The notes beneath the pieces were generated by a model. It had not been told where the DNA came from. It saw only the letters and a program-made list of their open reading frames with translations, and searched no databases. DNA of 64,000 nucleotides from Prinia subflava (Eukaryota > Chordata > Aves > Passeriformes > Cisticolidae): assembly GCF_021018805.1 (NCBI RefSeq), contig NC_086257.1, forward strand, positions 21,737,193-21,801,192, in the 5' to 3' direction. Every line of letters begins with the position of its first letter. Position 1 is the first letter of the stretch. Both the position numbers and the translations under genes were made by a program. This document shows, piece by piece, positions 1 through 11,281 of this stretch.

Positions 1-1757
1 CCCCCGCTTCATTTAGGGCTAAAAAGAGAGATTTTCAAGCAGTGACTTAAGCCAGGACAGTTGTTCTAATGAGGAAATACCATCATGTTTGTTTATCAGC
101 ATCACACCAACTTTTATCACTTGTCTTCATGTGATTTTCCTCCTCAAATCCACCTTTGAGCCAACTCTGAAGTTATCTTTTCTCTGGTCCATGAGAATTT
201 CTCTGAATCCTTTCCCATTTGAACCTCTCTCTGCAGTTTAATGTCCATGTTCTGTTCAAATCTTCCTAGCTGAACTCAGCTTCAGTGTTGGGGTTTCTTG
301 TTTTTTCATAGCTGGATTCCTCATTCTCAGCCCCAGAGCACAGGACACTGGCAAAATCTCCCCTGCTCCTGATCCCCCTGCTCAGTCCCTTGCCCTCTTA
401 CTATTCTGTCCTGCCAGTTGTGCCACTAAAAAGCTTTTGTTCCTCTTATCACCTCTACTAAATGTCTTGTCAATCTGCCAATCTGCACAGAAATCTCTCT
501 TCCAATGATTTCCTCCTTGGCAGTTTATGATTCATCCTTTTCTCTGTTCTACTTTGCCTTCATTTAGGGTGAAAAAAATTTCATTAGACATTTCCAAACA
601 ATCAGAACAGCCTCAGTTACCCAGTGAAATGGAAAATCAGGACAGAGCCGTCCCACTTTGCTGCAGTCCCAGCTCTCTCCTGCCAATGAGCATATTAATG
701 AGATTTCAGTACCAATCAAGAGCCAAACAGAAATGAGTTCCACGCCCTGGATGCAGATTCAGAGAGCACTACCTGCAGATGGAGGGAAGAGCTGGTTCAG
801 AGACCCTGCCCTCATCACTGCCTCAGGATGCACCACCTTCCCTGAGGCCAGGGGAGGGAGAGCAGGACTGCAGTTCTGACCAGCCAGTTAAACTAAACAA
901 AGGGTTCTGCTCCCACCCACTGCATTTTGTCCCTCACTGTGGCTGGCCCCAGTCCAGCTCCATGCTCTATATATACTGCAAATGAAACTCAGGGGCTTAA
1001 GGGGTAGCTGAGCAATACAGAAGAAAAACTAGACAAAGACATTGTGTGTGTGGGACAAACAGCTGCCTGCCTGTCAAGTGCTGTGGAAAGACAGAGTTGC
1101 ACATAAATTTGGCTTGCAAGAATTGTAGCAATATTATGTTTGTCATGGTTCTTTTTAATAACAAAGGTGTTATGATGTGTCAGAACCAGAATCATGGTGG
1201 AAATTGCATCCTGCACATCCATGCTTTCAAATAAGCCTGTCCTACACCGACACATCCCAAACTGTCACCAAGCCATCTCGGACAGGAGCAGTACCACTGA
1301 GGAAGTGACAGCTTGCAGTCATCCAGAGTGCTGTAACTGCAGATTGCCAAAACATCAGTGAACAGTTTTGCAGAAGTGTGGAGATACCTTCAAACAGCTT
1401 TTGACACCTCTGTAAGACAGGATGGTGATGCAGGTCCTGGTAGAAATGTGTGTTCTGCCTGTCTGGAATCCTACTCTGTACTGCCAAACAAGGTACTGAT
1501 CATTTCCACAGGTAAAGTCCATAAGCAAGGTTTATAAACTGTGATATTGTTGGGATCATTACTAAACACAGAGAAACAACATGAGTTTTGAAGCCTGAGC
1601 TTTGATATTACTCCTGTTGTGACAGTTCTGGCCTGATGCTGCACTTTGTACCTAAAGAGATTAAGAGTCCCTTCAGTCCTGCCTTTGGGAGCAGATGAAG
1701 TCCATGGAGTTTCCATCTTGCAGCAGAACAAGGTCTTGCCTCTTCTATTGCTCCTGC
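1..1757. other. Intergenic or intronic sequence, no gene recognised
   Basis: Ordinary AT-leaning sequence with only short chance open frames. None has a recognisable domain, and I see no RNA gene or transposon. If the LRR segment at 1758-1925 belongs to a minus-strand LRRIQ4 gene, this stretch would be its downstream intron or 3' flank. Confidence 0.5.
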
Positions 1758-1925
1758 CTGCAATTTGCTTATGTCTTCTGGCAGACATTTAATTCCTTTA
1801 TCTTGTCCCAACCATAATCTTTCTAATGACTCCAGGATAAAGTCTCTCCTTTGAAGAGATACTGAATTTATTTTCAGAAAGTCCAAGGCATTTAAAATTT
1901 TCAGTTCCTTCACCTCCACAGGTAT
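1758..1925 (-). pseudogene. LRR-encoding segment, possible LRRIQ4 exon or remnant
   Basis: On the minus strand a 168-nt open segment of 56 codons follows a TCTAG acceptor-like site. It reads as leucine-rich repeat: it starts IPVEVKELKIL, and later has SLERLWLG followed by IKCLPEDISKLQ, matching the 'L..LP..I..L..L..L.L' pattern. The family is inferred from this pattern. In mammals the LRRC34 neighbour on this side and in this orientation is LRRIQ4, an LRR and IQ-motif protein, so synteny fits. The 3' boundary is odd: the segment runs into CAG|GCAGGA with no GT donor, and no further LRR exons or IQ motif are visible nearby on this strand. It could be a GC-donor exon, a decayed gene, or a coincidence. 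Confidence 0.42.
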
Positions 1926-3399
1926 CTAGACACAGTCATTAAAAAGATATATTATGTCAATTAAATGGTAATCTTTTTAGGGAAGAAATCTCCTAAGAAA
2001 ATGCTGTGGAGCTGCATTACTGTTGATAGATGAACACAGAAAATTGTGCTCATTAATGTCACATTAGACCTCACAGTATGGTGGAAATTTTGGCAAAGAC
2101 ATCTGTGTTGTTTCCTGTGCTGGAAAGATGTCTTATGGGTTTAATTTTATTTCTTAGCAGAGACATTAGTCTGCTTCTTCATTTCCTTTGTATGCACAAT
2201 GCAAGGGAGAGCAATTTAAATTAATGAAATCTGAAAGTGAGTATTTTGCATAAATTACTACTTCTGTAAATATAGCCTTCAAGAATAAAACTGCACCAGT
2301 GGAAAAAAAATCCTTGGAAAAAAAGGCATTGCATAATATAAAAAGTAAAGTGTGTTCTGAGCCCTAAAATGAGGATGTCTATGAATACTCTTACACTTAC
2401 CATAGCCCAAGGGTGCATAATTGTTCATTATCAAATGAGCAGCAAATGTTCATGGAGTTAAAGACATTAACAATATCACATCCATTTTAAAATTGCCTTT
2501 TGCTCATTTTGTGACATACTGATTCTGTGCAAATACAGCTCTTATTTTCCAGTGTACACAGAAAAAAAAAGATGCAAAAAATTACAGCAGTTCTTCCAGT
2601 CAGGATTCCATCTTTGTGATTCCACACAAAGGTCAGTGTTCCCACGTTCGTGCTGTTTTCTCCCTGCCCGAATACTGAGATGCCAGCGATAATGAGGAAC
2701 CCGGGCTCGGGTGTGTCCCAGGGGAGTGTCCCTTCTCACTGTGGTACGGAAAAGTGACACTTGGTTGTAATGGAGAACTTGGATTGTGCAAAAGGGTGTC
2801 AATAAAATAAAAATTAACACAAAGGAACAAATACATTTTTCACAGTGCACATTCGTTTAGGAATGGCATCAAAGCGTTTTTCACTGAGATCTAATGTCCT
2901 GACACTGGTTAAGCTGGTGGAGGATGCAGGTGCAGTGATAACGCGGTGTTCTTCACATAAACACGGGAAAGGGAAGGGCAGCAGCAGAGCTGGTGTGGGA
3001 TCTCCTCCAGGCTGTCCAGACAGTTTGAGCACCCTCGTGTCAGGGAGATTCTTCAGTCCTGGGGGAAGTTTGTGCAGGAGACTGAGACAGACCCAGCACA
3101 GACCGCTCCTGGCAGTGCTGGAAAATGGAGCCCACCCCCTCCTGCCTGGGAGGACAGTGGTGAAATCACCAGAGGGATTTATTTACTGCAAAGGGCCAGC
3201 ACAGGAATCTCTGAAGGAGCAGCTGATCCGTGTAACCACGGAAAGTCTCCTCGGAGACCAACCCTGTGCTCTGGGGTGCGGCGAGGAACCCGCCCTGCCC
3301 CGCCGCAGAGTCTGGGCAGCATCGGGGGCTCAGCCCGGCACAGGGGACACCGGGGGCTGCTGGCAACCCCCGCCCGCTCCCTCCTGCTGGCCGGGGCCA
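1926..3399. other. Intergenic sequence upstream of LRRC34
   Basis: No gene, RNA or recognisable repeat is seen. GC content rises from about 3.28 kb toward the LRRC34 promoter. Long open frames starting near 2.85 kb are open only because they run into the 27-bp minisatellite. Confidence 0.5.
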
Positions 3400-3663
3400 C
3401 CCTCCTGGGGAGCGGGCTCCGGGACACCATCCTTGGGAACAGGCTCTGGGTCACCCTCCCTGGGAACGGGCTCCGGGAGGCCCTCCTGGGGAGCGGGCTC
3501 CGGGACACCCTCCTGGGGAGCGGGCTCCGGGACACCATCCTTGGGAACGGGCTCCGGGACACCCTCCTGGGGAGCGGGCTCCGGGACACCGTCCTTGGGA
3601 ACGGGCTCCGGGACACCCTCCTGGGAACGGGCTCCAGGACACCCTCCCCGGGAACGGGCTCCG
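3400..3663. repeat. 27-bp GC-rich minisatellite, about 9-10 copies
   Basis: Tandem copies of a unit centred on GAGCGGGCTCCGGGACACC. The spacing is 27 bp (for example the core at 3494 recurs at 3521). The unit length is a multiple of three and lacks stops, so several frames stay open on both strands; those frames are artefacts. Copies alternate between GGGAGCGGG and GGGAACGGG variants. Confidence 0.9.
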
Positions 3664-3679
3664 TTAGCGAGCAGAGCCC

Positions 3680-3761
3680 GGAGCAGCCCGGTTACCGGAC
3701 TCACCGCGGGCCGCTCACCGCGGGCTGAGCTGGGGACAGGGGACAGCTGCTCGTCGCTCAG
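3680..3761 (+). other. LRRC34: LRRC34 untranslated exon 1 (approximate start)
   Basis: The 3' end is set by a consensus donor CAG|GTAAGG at 3761/3762. The start is unknown; the coordinate given is a guess just after the minisatellite. Splicing to the acceptor TTTTCCAG at 4087 would place the LRRC34 ATG six bases into the second exon. Confidence 0.45.
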
Positions 3762-3836
3762 GTAAGGCCCGCAGGGCCCAGGTGCCACAGGGGTCACTTC
3801 TGTGTTAGCACAGATACTCTTATCGCTGAGTTTATT

Positions 3837-3890
3837 GCAGAATATGCTGTGCTGGAAGGGACCCACAAGAATAATGAATTTCAACTCTGA
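3837..3890 (-). mobile_element. CR1-type LINE 3'-end fragment
   Basis: The + strand reads CAGAATATGCTG, then GCTGGAAGGGACCCACAAGA and a degraded 'atcatcgagtccaactc'-like stretch. This is the reverse complement of the well-known 3' end of bird and reptile CR1 retrotransposons. The fragment is short and diverged, and lies in the first intron of LRRC34. It is the clearest retroelement in the window and supports an avian/sauropsid origin. Confidence 0.7.
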
Positions 3891-4093
3891 AGTGAACTAT
3901 TAGCACGGCGCTCTAACTATGGCGCATCAAAAACGCACCCACCGTTCCTCATTCTTCTCCTATATCTGTTACTCCAAACCACGAGTTGTGACCCTTTCCA
4001 GACCGAGCCCATTTGTATTGTTATGCAGATCCCTCCTGGTTGCTAGGCTGCTAAAACGACGCAGTAACATCTGGTTTTGTTTTCCAGCAGGTC

Positions 4094-4209
4094 ATGTCGG
4101 TTCTTCCAGATCTTCACCTGCAGTATGTGCAGGCCTGTCAAGATCTGAGCCAGCCTGAAAACCCCTTCATTGCTCGTGTGCTTCAAGAAGCTGATAAAAG
4201 TGATGAAAT
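4094..4209 (+). CDS. LRRC34: LRRC34 coding exon 1
   Basis: Encodes residues 1-39 (starts MSVLPDLHLQYVQACQDL). The ATG is the first in frame after the acceptor at 4087. The exon ends with two bases of a split codon before GTAAGA. Confidence 0.82.
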
Positions 4210-7200
4210 GTAAGAAAATAACAAATAGGGTGTTTCAGATGCTTCTGAAAGCCTTAAATGGGGTAGCAGGATGAGGAATAGAAAAATGAGAAAGTTCATG
4301 CAGTTTCAGGCTTAAACACAAATCAAATTTAACATTTACTGCTGAAGTTCTGGTCTGACTCATCTTGACATCATTTTGGCAGAAGTTTGTAGCTATATAT
4401 CCTTTCTGGGCAGCTTTACAAGCAGTGAAATCAAAAAAAGTGAAAAATGTACAGGATGGTGCCTTTCTGTCCCCTAAAGAAGCCAAACCCAGTGTTTAGT
4501 CATCCTAACTCCCTTCTTTGTGTCTCACTCCCGTTTAAAAACTTCGTCTGCATACAGTTACCTTCCAGCTGGTCATGCTTCCCTGAGCTGTCTCTGAATC
4601 CTGACAAGCTATTAACCACCCAAATTCTCTCATTAAGGGTTTGGGTACTGCTTCTTCTTATGAACAGTGCTGGGATCGAAGTTAATTGTTCTTTTGGGGG
4701 ATAAAACTGAGGAAATGAAATGGTTTGTGTTAGGCTTTGATCCTGAGGGCAGGATAAAGCAAATAAAGGAAGGAGAGCAAGTAAAAAGAAGATGATGAGG
4801 TAACCTCTGAGATAATCTTTATTTCCATCTGCCTTCCCCTCATCTTCATTATTCCTGCTTTCAGTGCATGGCCTTGCAGCTGAGCAGTGCCTGCAGAAAA
4901 GGCAGTGCTGAGGAACTGCTTGGCTCTCATCATCTGTCGAGGTGTTACCAAAGGAGTGGCAGCAGATAACCCTGTGCAAGAGCTCCTGTGAGGGCAGGCA
5001 CGGGCACACCTCTGGTCTGGAGAGACAATTCAGTTCTTTCTATCATTTTACCACTCCCCATGTGCTTACATTTTTATTTTACTGCAGAAGTACAAAAGGA
5101 ATCACATTAAAATTAGCTGGAAATAATCATCTGGTGCCTGTGCCAAGAGTTACAGATGATGATCTTGGAGTTCTTGTCTCTGTCTTAGAACAAGCTGCCT
5201 TTGTCACAGGTAAGGTTCTTCCCTATGTTTGACATTGCTGTGCTAATAGAAGAAAACATGATCAGCATTAGTTCATCTTTGTTTCTTTTTGTGAAGAGAT
5301 CAGTTCAATGTAGATATGAATTCCTTATTCTTCATCTTTTTCAGGTTTGGATCTTGCCTATAATTTATTGACTGATGCTGGAGCAAAGACCATAGCAACA
5401 TTCCTCCAGGTGCCAAGAGATGTTTATATTTCAGCAGCTTATAATTTATTTGTCTATAGTAATATTTATATTTGGTGTATTGGGGAAAAGAATGAGCTGA
5501 TTTGGCAAAATTCCAATAACTTTGACTATCACATCCCAATCCATCCTACTAGAATCTCAGATTATATTCTCTGTGGAGATTTTTAATTTCTGGTGGAAGG
5601 CCTTTGGCTATGTGGCTGTGGTGCCCTGAGAAAAGAATGATGGAATAAACTGTGAAGCTTTTAGGCTCACAGTTCAATTCAGCAAAGGGGGTAATGGGTG
5701 TGTCAAGTGTGCCAAAGCCTTTGTTTCAGCTATTTTATAGTCTCTGATAGCCTTTTTATAGGCCTAAACATAGGGAATTTTAATGCAGCCTTTTTTTCAT
5801 TGTAAGCACTGGGACACAGATGGAAAATAGGGAGTTGTCACCCTGTGCCTGTGTTCCTAGAATTTGAGGGGCACTGTTAGGTTCACAAAATGCCTGAATT
5901 TGTGCATCTGAGCTTGTACCACTGCCTCATGCACAGGTTCCTGGGTGGTTCCTGAGGCCCCATGAGGGCCCTCACCATGACAGGTTTTATGCCTTGCCCT
6001 CATCATCTGACATAATTTGGCATTCTTTAACTATTCTCCAACTCCTGAAGTGCCTGAAATGCTGCAAAGAGAAGAGTTTTGTATGTGCATCTCCTTTTTG
6101 GAAAGAACAGCTGTGTTTTGAAAAAAAACCTTCTCACTACTTCCTGCTTTGTTTGTTCCCAAGGAAAACTCCACTCTGCAGTATCTGAACCTGATGTTCA
6201 ATGACATTGGCACAAGTGGGGCAGAGCTGATAGCAGAAGCCCTCCATGTGAGTATTTGCCTGGGAGATTTAGGCAATGGCATCTCCTTTGACATTTTTGC
6301 TTTTGAGGGCCAGTACTGGCTGTGCTGCCAGCATCAGAGCTGGCTGAAAGGGGCCTCTGTCTTTGCTCCATTCAGCATGTTGCTGTGTCACAGGGATTGC
6401 CTGCTTTCCCAAGGCACACTTCAGAACTCAGATTTCACACAAGAGAAAGTTGTACTGTGCTGTCATTAACACTTAATTATCTAGAAAAAGACGTAATTGT
6501 CTACAAAAAGCACAACTATTGCAGCTGGGGTTTTCTGTATTAAAAACACTATGCTACAAAATATATAATGCCATCATTATTTTTTTTCCATAAAAAATTA
6601 AATTAAATTTGCCTGTACTTTGACATCAATATTTGTCTTGATTCAAGATGTCTGAGATATGTTTTCAAAACTTTGCCTTACAGCAGCACCATAAACCCAA
6701 GTTTGTTATTTTTAACGTGGTTTCCCAAGGAAATGAGGCTTGTGTGTAAGATTTGTTGTGGTTGTGAAAGAAGACTCACATGAGCTCTTTCTCTCTCCTT
6801 CACAGTCTTTGAACCCTGAACTGATTTCAACTAAATTTGACAGGCCTCCAAAACACTAAGGCTGTGCAGTAGATGTGCAATGCTGGGCTCATACAAGGCT
6901 TACCAGATTTAAATCAGTATTAATGCAATTTGTACCTCAGGTGCCAATTTAGGCAGAAATATTTGTCTGGATTATTTTCATGAGTGTGATGAAATTCATG
7001 AACTTGGAAGAAACAAAAGTTTTCAAATACAGGAGTTTTGCTTGCAGATTCTCATGTTTGGTGCCAGGGAGGGGAGCCTGAGCCAAGAGCTGAGCCAGTG
7101 TTATCACTTAGACACAATTCTTCTGAAAGGTTGTTTTGTCTCTGTGTGACAACCAGCAAAATTCACATGAAAAAAAACCAGGACAGTGTTGTTTTCCAGG

Positions 7201-10200
7201 CCATCTTAAAGGAATATATATTCTTAAAAATTTTGTCTAGAGCAATCGAAGTCTTGTGCACCTGAGAATGACTGGAAACAAAATAGGAAACCAAGGTGGG
7301 ATGTTCATTGCCTCAATGCTAGAAATTAATTCAACCTTAGAGAAGTTGGATCTTGGAGACTGTGATGTGGTGAGTAACCCAGTAAAATTATCAGCAATAA
7401 GACATAAATCTTTCAAGGGTATTACAAGGGTCCTGCAGTGCTTAATTAGGGGGAAAAGCCATCTGTTGTCATTGATTTTGTGACAGCCAGAGGTAACACA
7501 ATATATAATATTCCAATATGTGCTTGGAAAAGCACATTGCATAAAGCACCTGTGAAGTCAGAACTGGGGATATTTTAGAGCCATTGTCTCTCTAGGAATT
7601 CAAGTGCTTGGCTTGCACATTTTCTGAGGTTTTTTCCTGCTGTTCCTTTCTGTTAAGCTAAGTCCTGTATAATTCATGGTGAAGAATGGACTTCCTATTC
7701 CCTGGAGAATCTTTTCCTTCTGAAGTGTGCAGTGCTGTAACCCCTGAAAGTCACTCAGCAGCTTTGCTGCTCCTCTCAGAGCTTGACCCATGAAGGACAT
7801 AAGCACAGCAGTGCTGAATTGAGTAAAAAACGCCCAATTCTTGGACAATTCTTGTTCCTCCTAGAGCTGGGCACTGAGACTTCATACCCAATGCACAGGG
7901 AGACTCTGGGCGTTGTGGATTGCTTATAAAAATCTACATTTGTCTCCTGGAAATTCAGAATTTGCTTCTGAGCCAGAAGGGGGAATACTACTCAGAAAGT
8001 GTGAAAGTATTATGAATACATGAACAAGGAAAGTGTAGGCAGTGTAGGATTTATTCAAAAGTTTGGTATGTGTGTGCTTGGTAGGGAGTTGATAGAGTTG
8101 GTTTAAAATGAAATGGTTTTGGGTACAGACCAGCCTTCTTGAAAAGTTGCATAAATATAGAGAGAAAATAGAGGGAAAAATAGAAGGATATAAAAAAAAT
8201 CTAAACTTGCCCAATTCATACTAAATATGAATTTATCTCGTGGATAAATGTTAGGGGAACACATATGAGCTGATTTTGCCTCATAAATCAGGGAAATCAA
8301 AATACAGGAATGGACAAGTATTTTTGAGATTCATTATTCTTGCTTTTTATTTTCTGAGTTGCCAAGTAATTTGTACTACTTAGTCTAATTTCACTCTGCT
8401 ATTCCATAGGCAGTTGGCATTGGTGTTATCAGAAAATCTGTTACATGTCTGCTGTAGTCCCATCCCTCCAGAGTAGATGAAGGCAGAAATAATAGTAATT
8501 GTAATTTGATAGCTTGATCTGTACCTGAACAGGTTTCTCTAAAGAGTTTATTTATGTTCATTTCCAGGGCCTGCAGTGTCTGGTAGCAACAGCCATAGCC
8601 CTGACTCAGAACAAATCACTCAAAGCCATAAACCTAACTCGTCCTTTGCTATCCAGCAAAAAGGTATGTGAGGGACTGTGCAGGCAGCTCAGAGAGAGGG
8701 GCACAAGTCAAGTCAGTACTGATGTATTTATGGGCATCTGAACTGCACAGCTCTCTGAATTTCCTTATAAACTGGAGAGAGTGATTGCAGGAATATTGTT
8801 TTTCTCTTTCTGTGCCAAGTTTTGTGCAGTCACCAACAGCGCCTGTTTAACTAGAAGGTTGAATTTTTAGAAATTTCTTTGTTGGTACATTTGTTAAATA
8901 ATGGGCTAATGGAGAGGGGTTGGTATTGGAGAAGCAAGTGTTCCTTCTGCTGTTAGAACATGGATTTCCTGCACTGTTCAGCAAACTGAGGGAGCCATGC
9001 TGTGCAGCAGGAAATGAGGGGGAGCACAGATGATGCTGTTTACCTGAGCCTAAAGAAGAAAGACACTGCAGCAGTGTTTTTCTTCTTTTCTTTATCATAA
9101 GGTGCTGTTTTGTGGTTATTTTTACACAATATAGAAAATAGAACAGTATTGATGACCAGATCTTGCAGTTAATTGCATATCTCCCTTGTACGGAGGCACA
9201 ACTGTACCTTATCCTAAAGTCCAGCTTAATAAAACTGAGTGTATCTTTCTAGGGAGAATCCACAGTTCATATAGCTCGGATGTTGATAAGTAATTCTTCT
9301 CTTGTGGAACTACACTTGGGCAAGCATGAAATGAAAAACTTTGGTGTAGAGCGACTGTGTGAGGCCCTTTATAGAAACTCCAGCCTGAGATACCTCGACC
9401 TTAGCTGGTGAGAGTGATTAAATGTGGCACATTAGAAACTCATTTTCTTACCAACTCAAAAAAAATTAAAATGTGCATCTCTCTCTCAGTAATAACATAA
9501 CCTGTGATGGTGCAAAAGTTTTGGGAGAGCTACTAAAAAGGAACAAAACCCTGAGGATCCTGGATCTTGGTGCAAACCGAATAGAAGATGTCGGAGCCAT
9601 TTACCTGAGTGAGGCCTTGGAAACAATGAACATGACTCTGCAGGCGTAAGTATTTGCACAGCTTCCCAGAGACTGCAGCTGAGAAACGTGGGCTTTGCAG
9701 TGCCTCAAATGGCATCTCAGCTTTGTGTCTTCACACGTTGATCAGAATAGGAAAGTCAGGAGGTTCCAAATGTTTTAGACAATTTTTCTTTCTTGGGGAA
9801 AAAAAAAAAGAGAGATTGGGTGGGATTTCTTTACTGAGCATCGGTGTCTGCTGCCGTGTGAGGTGCTCCAAGACCTGTGAGACACCCTGGGGTGCTGGAG
9901 GTGAGCCCCAGGACTGCTCAGAGCTCTCACAGCTTTCACACTCACTCTAAGAGTGAGGCAATTGATCTGTTCATTCTTTCTTCATCTTTGAAGTGCAGGT
10001 CCCTGTGGTGCACAAACGAAAACAAGAGCTGTAGGTCTTCAGAATTTGGCGATAATCAGATTCCACCCTGGGATAAGGCACTATATTTGCTAGTTCTGAT
10101 TTTCAACACTTAAGAAAATCCTCTGTTTAAGTTCTCTTCCGGGTGAAGCCAGAAGAGCTGTAATCTCCCCATCAGGGTGTCTTTTCAGCCGCGTTAAACC

Positions 10201-11281
10201 CCCGCCGGCAGGATGTAAAAGCTGATCAAAGGTGTTACCTGAAGCCATTAGTTTTAAGTAGCAGACTGAGGAGGTGGCGGCTGCGAGGTGCCTCTGACAG
10301 CCTCGCAGGTTCGCTAATATAAAAATAACCGCCACTTCACAGAGATCAAAGCTCAGCCTGGATAAATGCCAAGGTTTGGGCTTCAAAGCAGACTAGAGAT
10401 GAGACCTGGCCACCACGCAGCAAAGTCACTGACACTGAAGAACTCAGCAGTGAACAACCTGGCTGCAAGAGTCAGGAAAGTGCTCTGAGAAATAGAGTAA
10501 CTCCAGAGGCAAACTGCCTTTGGCAGCCTGAAAAGGATATTAGAGTAGGACTGGCTTTGATACAAACACATAATTACATTATCAATGAAAAATTCTATGT
10601 ATGTATTATATATATAATAATAAGACTAAATCATAGTTAAATTCTTATTTTTAACTAAGAGATGGGAAATCTATGGTTTGGCACTCACTTTCTCTGTTTT
10701 CTAGGTTGTCCATTGTAAGCAACAATATAACTGGTGAAGGACTTGTAGCTCTTGCAAAAGCAATGCAACCCAACACGACACTTTCCCATATTTACATCTG
10801 GGGGAACAAAATTGATAAAGACACCTCTGTGGTAAGTGTTTGGTTCTGAACTCGCCTGAGAAGGCTGGGGTTTGTTTGTTTTAATTTCTTTCCATTGTTG
10901 GGAAGACTACAGCCATTAGTGAACAAGACACCTGATTGATTTGGGATTTTTGATGTGGTTATAATATGGTGGTGCTGGAAGGAGAGCCCCTGGAGATCAG
11001 CACACTGAAGGGACTAAGTGCCATGTGCTGTCTTGCAGAAATACCACGTGTCAAATTCCTGCTTTTCTGCATTCCAGGCGTTCTGGGAGCTGATCGAGAT
11101 GGGCCGCCTGCAGCTGGGCTGCACAGACGTGGCTCCCTACGAGGCGGACGGGGAGGTTCTCCTGGCAGAGCTGTCCCACGGGCTGGGCAAGCACCGCTAC
11201 TGGAGCCCGCGCTCCGCCGCCGTGGCCCCCGGCGCCGCCAACGCCAGCCTGCAAATCGTGGCTGTCTCGGAGTATTTGTAA
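4094..11281 (+). CDS. LRRC34: LRRC34, leucine-rich repeat-containing protein 34 (10 coding exons, 417 aa)
   Basis: Coding exons: 4094-4209, 5088-5209, 5345-5409, 6164-6247, 7241-7369, 8568-8663, 9253-9407, 9490-9645, 10705-10831, 11078-11281. All boundaries are GT-AG with matching phases, summing to 1254 nt, so the 417-aa product is close to the mammalian length. The protein is a series of ribonuclease-inhibitor-type LRRs of about 28 residues from residue 80 to 350, for example LQYLNLMFNDIG, LEKLDLGDCDV, LRYLDLSCNNIT and LRILDLGANRIE. There is no signal peptide or membrane segment. Mammalian LRRC34 is described as a nucleolar/cytoplasmic protein enriched in testis and pluripotent cells, with a suggested role in ribosome biogenesis; that is family knowledge. 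Identity rests on LRR type, length and synteny with MYNN and TERC. It is convergent with MYNN. The last exon is far more GC-rich than the others. Confidence 0.9.
5088..5209 (+). CDS. LRRC34: LRRC34 coding exon 2
   Basis: Follows the TTTACTGCAG acceptor. It encodes GITLKLAGNNHLVPVPRVTD and the helical segment LGVLVSVLEQAAFVTG, which leads into the first regular LRR. The donor is GTAAGG. Confidence 0.85.
5345..5409 (+). CDS. LRRC34: LRRC34 coding exon 3
   Basis: A 65-nt exon encoding LDLAYNLLTDAGAKTIATFLQ, one LRR strand plus helix. It follows the TTTTTCAG acceptor, and the donor GTGCCA is weak. Confidence 0.85.
6164..6247 (+). CDS. LRRC34: LRRC34 coding exon 4
   Basis: 84 nt, exactly one 28-residue LRR (LQYLNLMFNDIGTSGAELI). 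Both boundaries are phase 0: acceptor CCCAAG, donor GTGAGT. Confidence 0.88.
7241..7369 (+). CDS. LRRC34: LRRC34 coding exon 5
   Basis: 129 nt, phase 0 at both ends. Encodes LVHLRMTGNKIGNQGGMFI and LEKLDLGDCDV. The last repeat closely resembles the mammalian LRRC34 motif STLEKLDLGDCDL (from memory). Confidence 0.88.
8568..8663 (+). CDS. LRRC34: LRRC34 coding exon 6
   Basis: 96 nt, phase 0 at both ends. Encodes GLQCLVATAIALTQNKSLKA and INLTRPLLSSKK. The acceptor is TTTCCAG and the donor GTATGT. Confidence 0.86.
9253..9407 (+). CDS. LRRC34: LRRC34 coding exon 7
   Basis: Encodes LVELHLGKHEMKNFGVERLC and LRYLDLS, ending in a split Cys codon before GTGAGA. The following intron is only 82 bp, the shortest in the gene. 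Confidence 0.88.
9490..9645 (+). CDS. LRRC34: LRRC34 coding exon 8
   Basis: Follows the CTCTCTCAG acceptor. Encodes NNITCDGAKVLGELLKRN and LRILDLGANRIEDVGAIYL, two well-formed LRRs. The donor is GTAAGT. Confidence 0.88.
9646..10704 (+). other. LRRC34: LRRC34 intron 8 with a CpG-containing patch
   Basis: The longest regular-quality intron of the gene. At about 10.13-10.35 kb it has a moderately GC-rich patch with several CpGs (for example GCCGCGTTAAACCCCCGCCG) in otherwise AT-rich intron. No gene is recognisable there. It could be a conserved or regulatory element or an old insertion. Confidence 0.4.
10705..10831 (+). CDS. LRRC34: LRRC34 coding exon 9
   Basis: Encodes LSIVSNNITGEGLVALAKAM and LSHIYIWGNKIDKDTSV, the last regular LRRs. 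It ends phase 0 at GTAAGT. Confidence 0.88.
11078..11281 (+). CDS. LRRC34: LRRC34 terminal coding exon
   Basis: Encodes residues 351-417 (AFWELIEMGRLQLGCTDVAP ... VSEYL) and stops with TAA at 11279. It is strikingly GC- and CpG-rich compared with exons 1-9. A possible AGTAAA poly(A) variant lies near 11334; no clear AATAAA is nearby. Confidence 0.85.
   Translation, partial: AFWELIEMGRLQLGCTDVAPYEADGEVLLAELSHGLGKHRYWSPRSAAVAPGAANASLQIVAVSEYL

Larger units (their letters stand above)
3280..3765 (+). promoter_or_regulatory. LRRC34: GC-rich promoter region of LRRC34
   Basis: A local GC- and CpG-rich patch in AT-rich surroundings ends at a strong splice donor (CTCAG|GTAAGG, donor at 3762). The next downstream acceptor leads directly to the LRRC34 start codon, so transcription most likely begins inside this patch. 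A 27-bp minisatellite occupies its core. No TATA box is evident. The assignment is inference from position and composition. Confidence 0.5.

Noticed and set aside
2845..3884. Repetitive Gly/Pro/Ser frames up to 306 codons on both strands near the LRRC34 promoter
   Set aside because: Open only through the stop-free 27-bp minisatellite. The proteins have no family resemblance.
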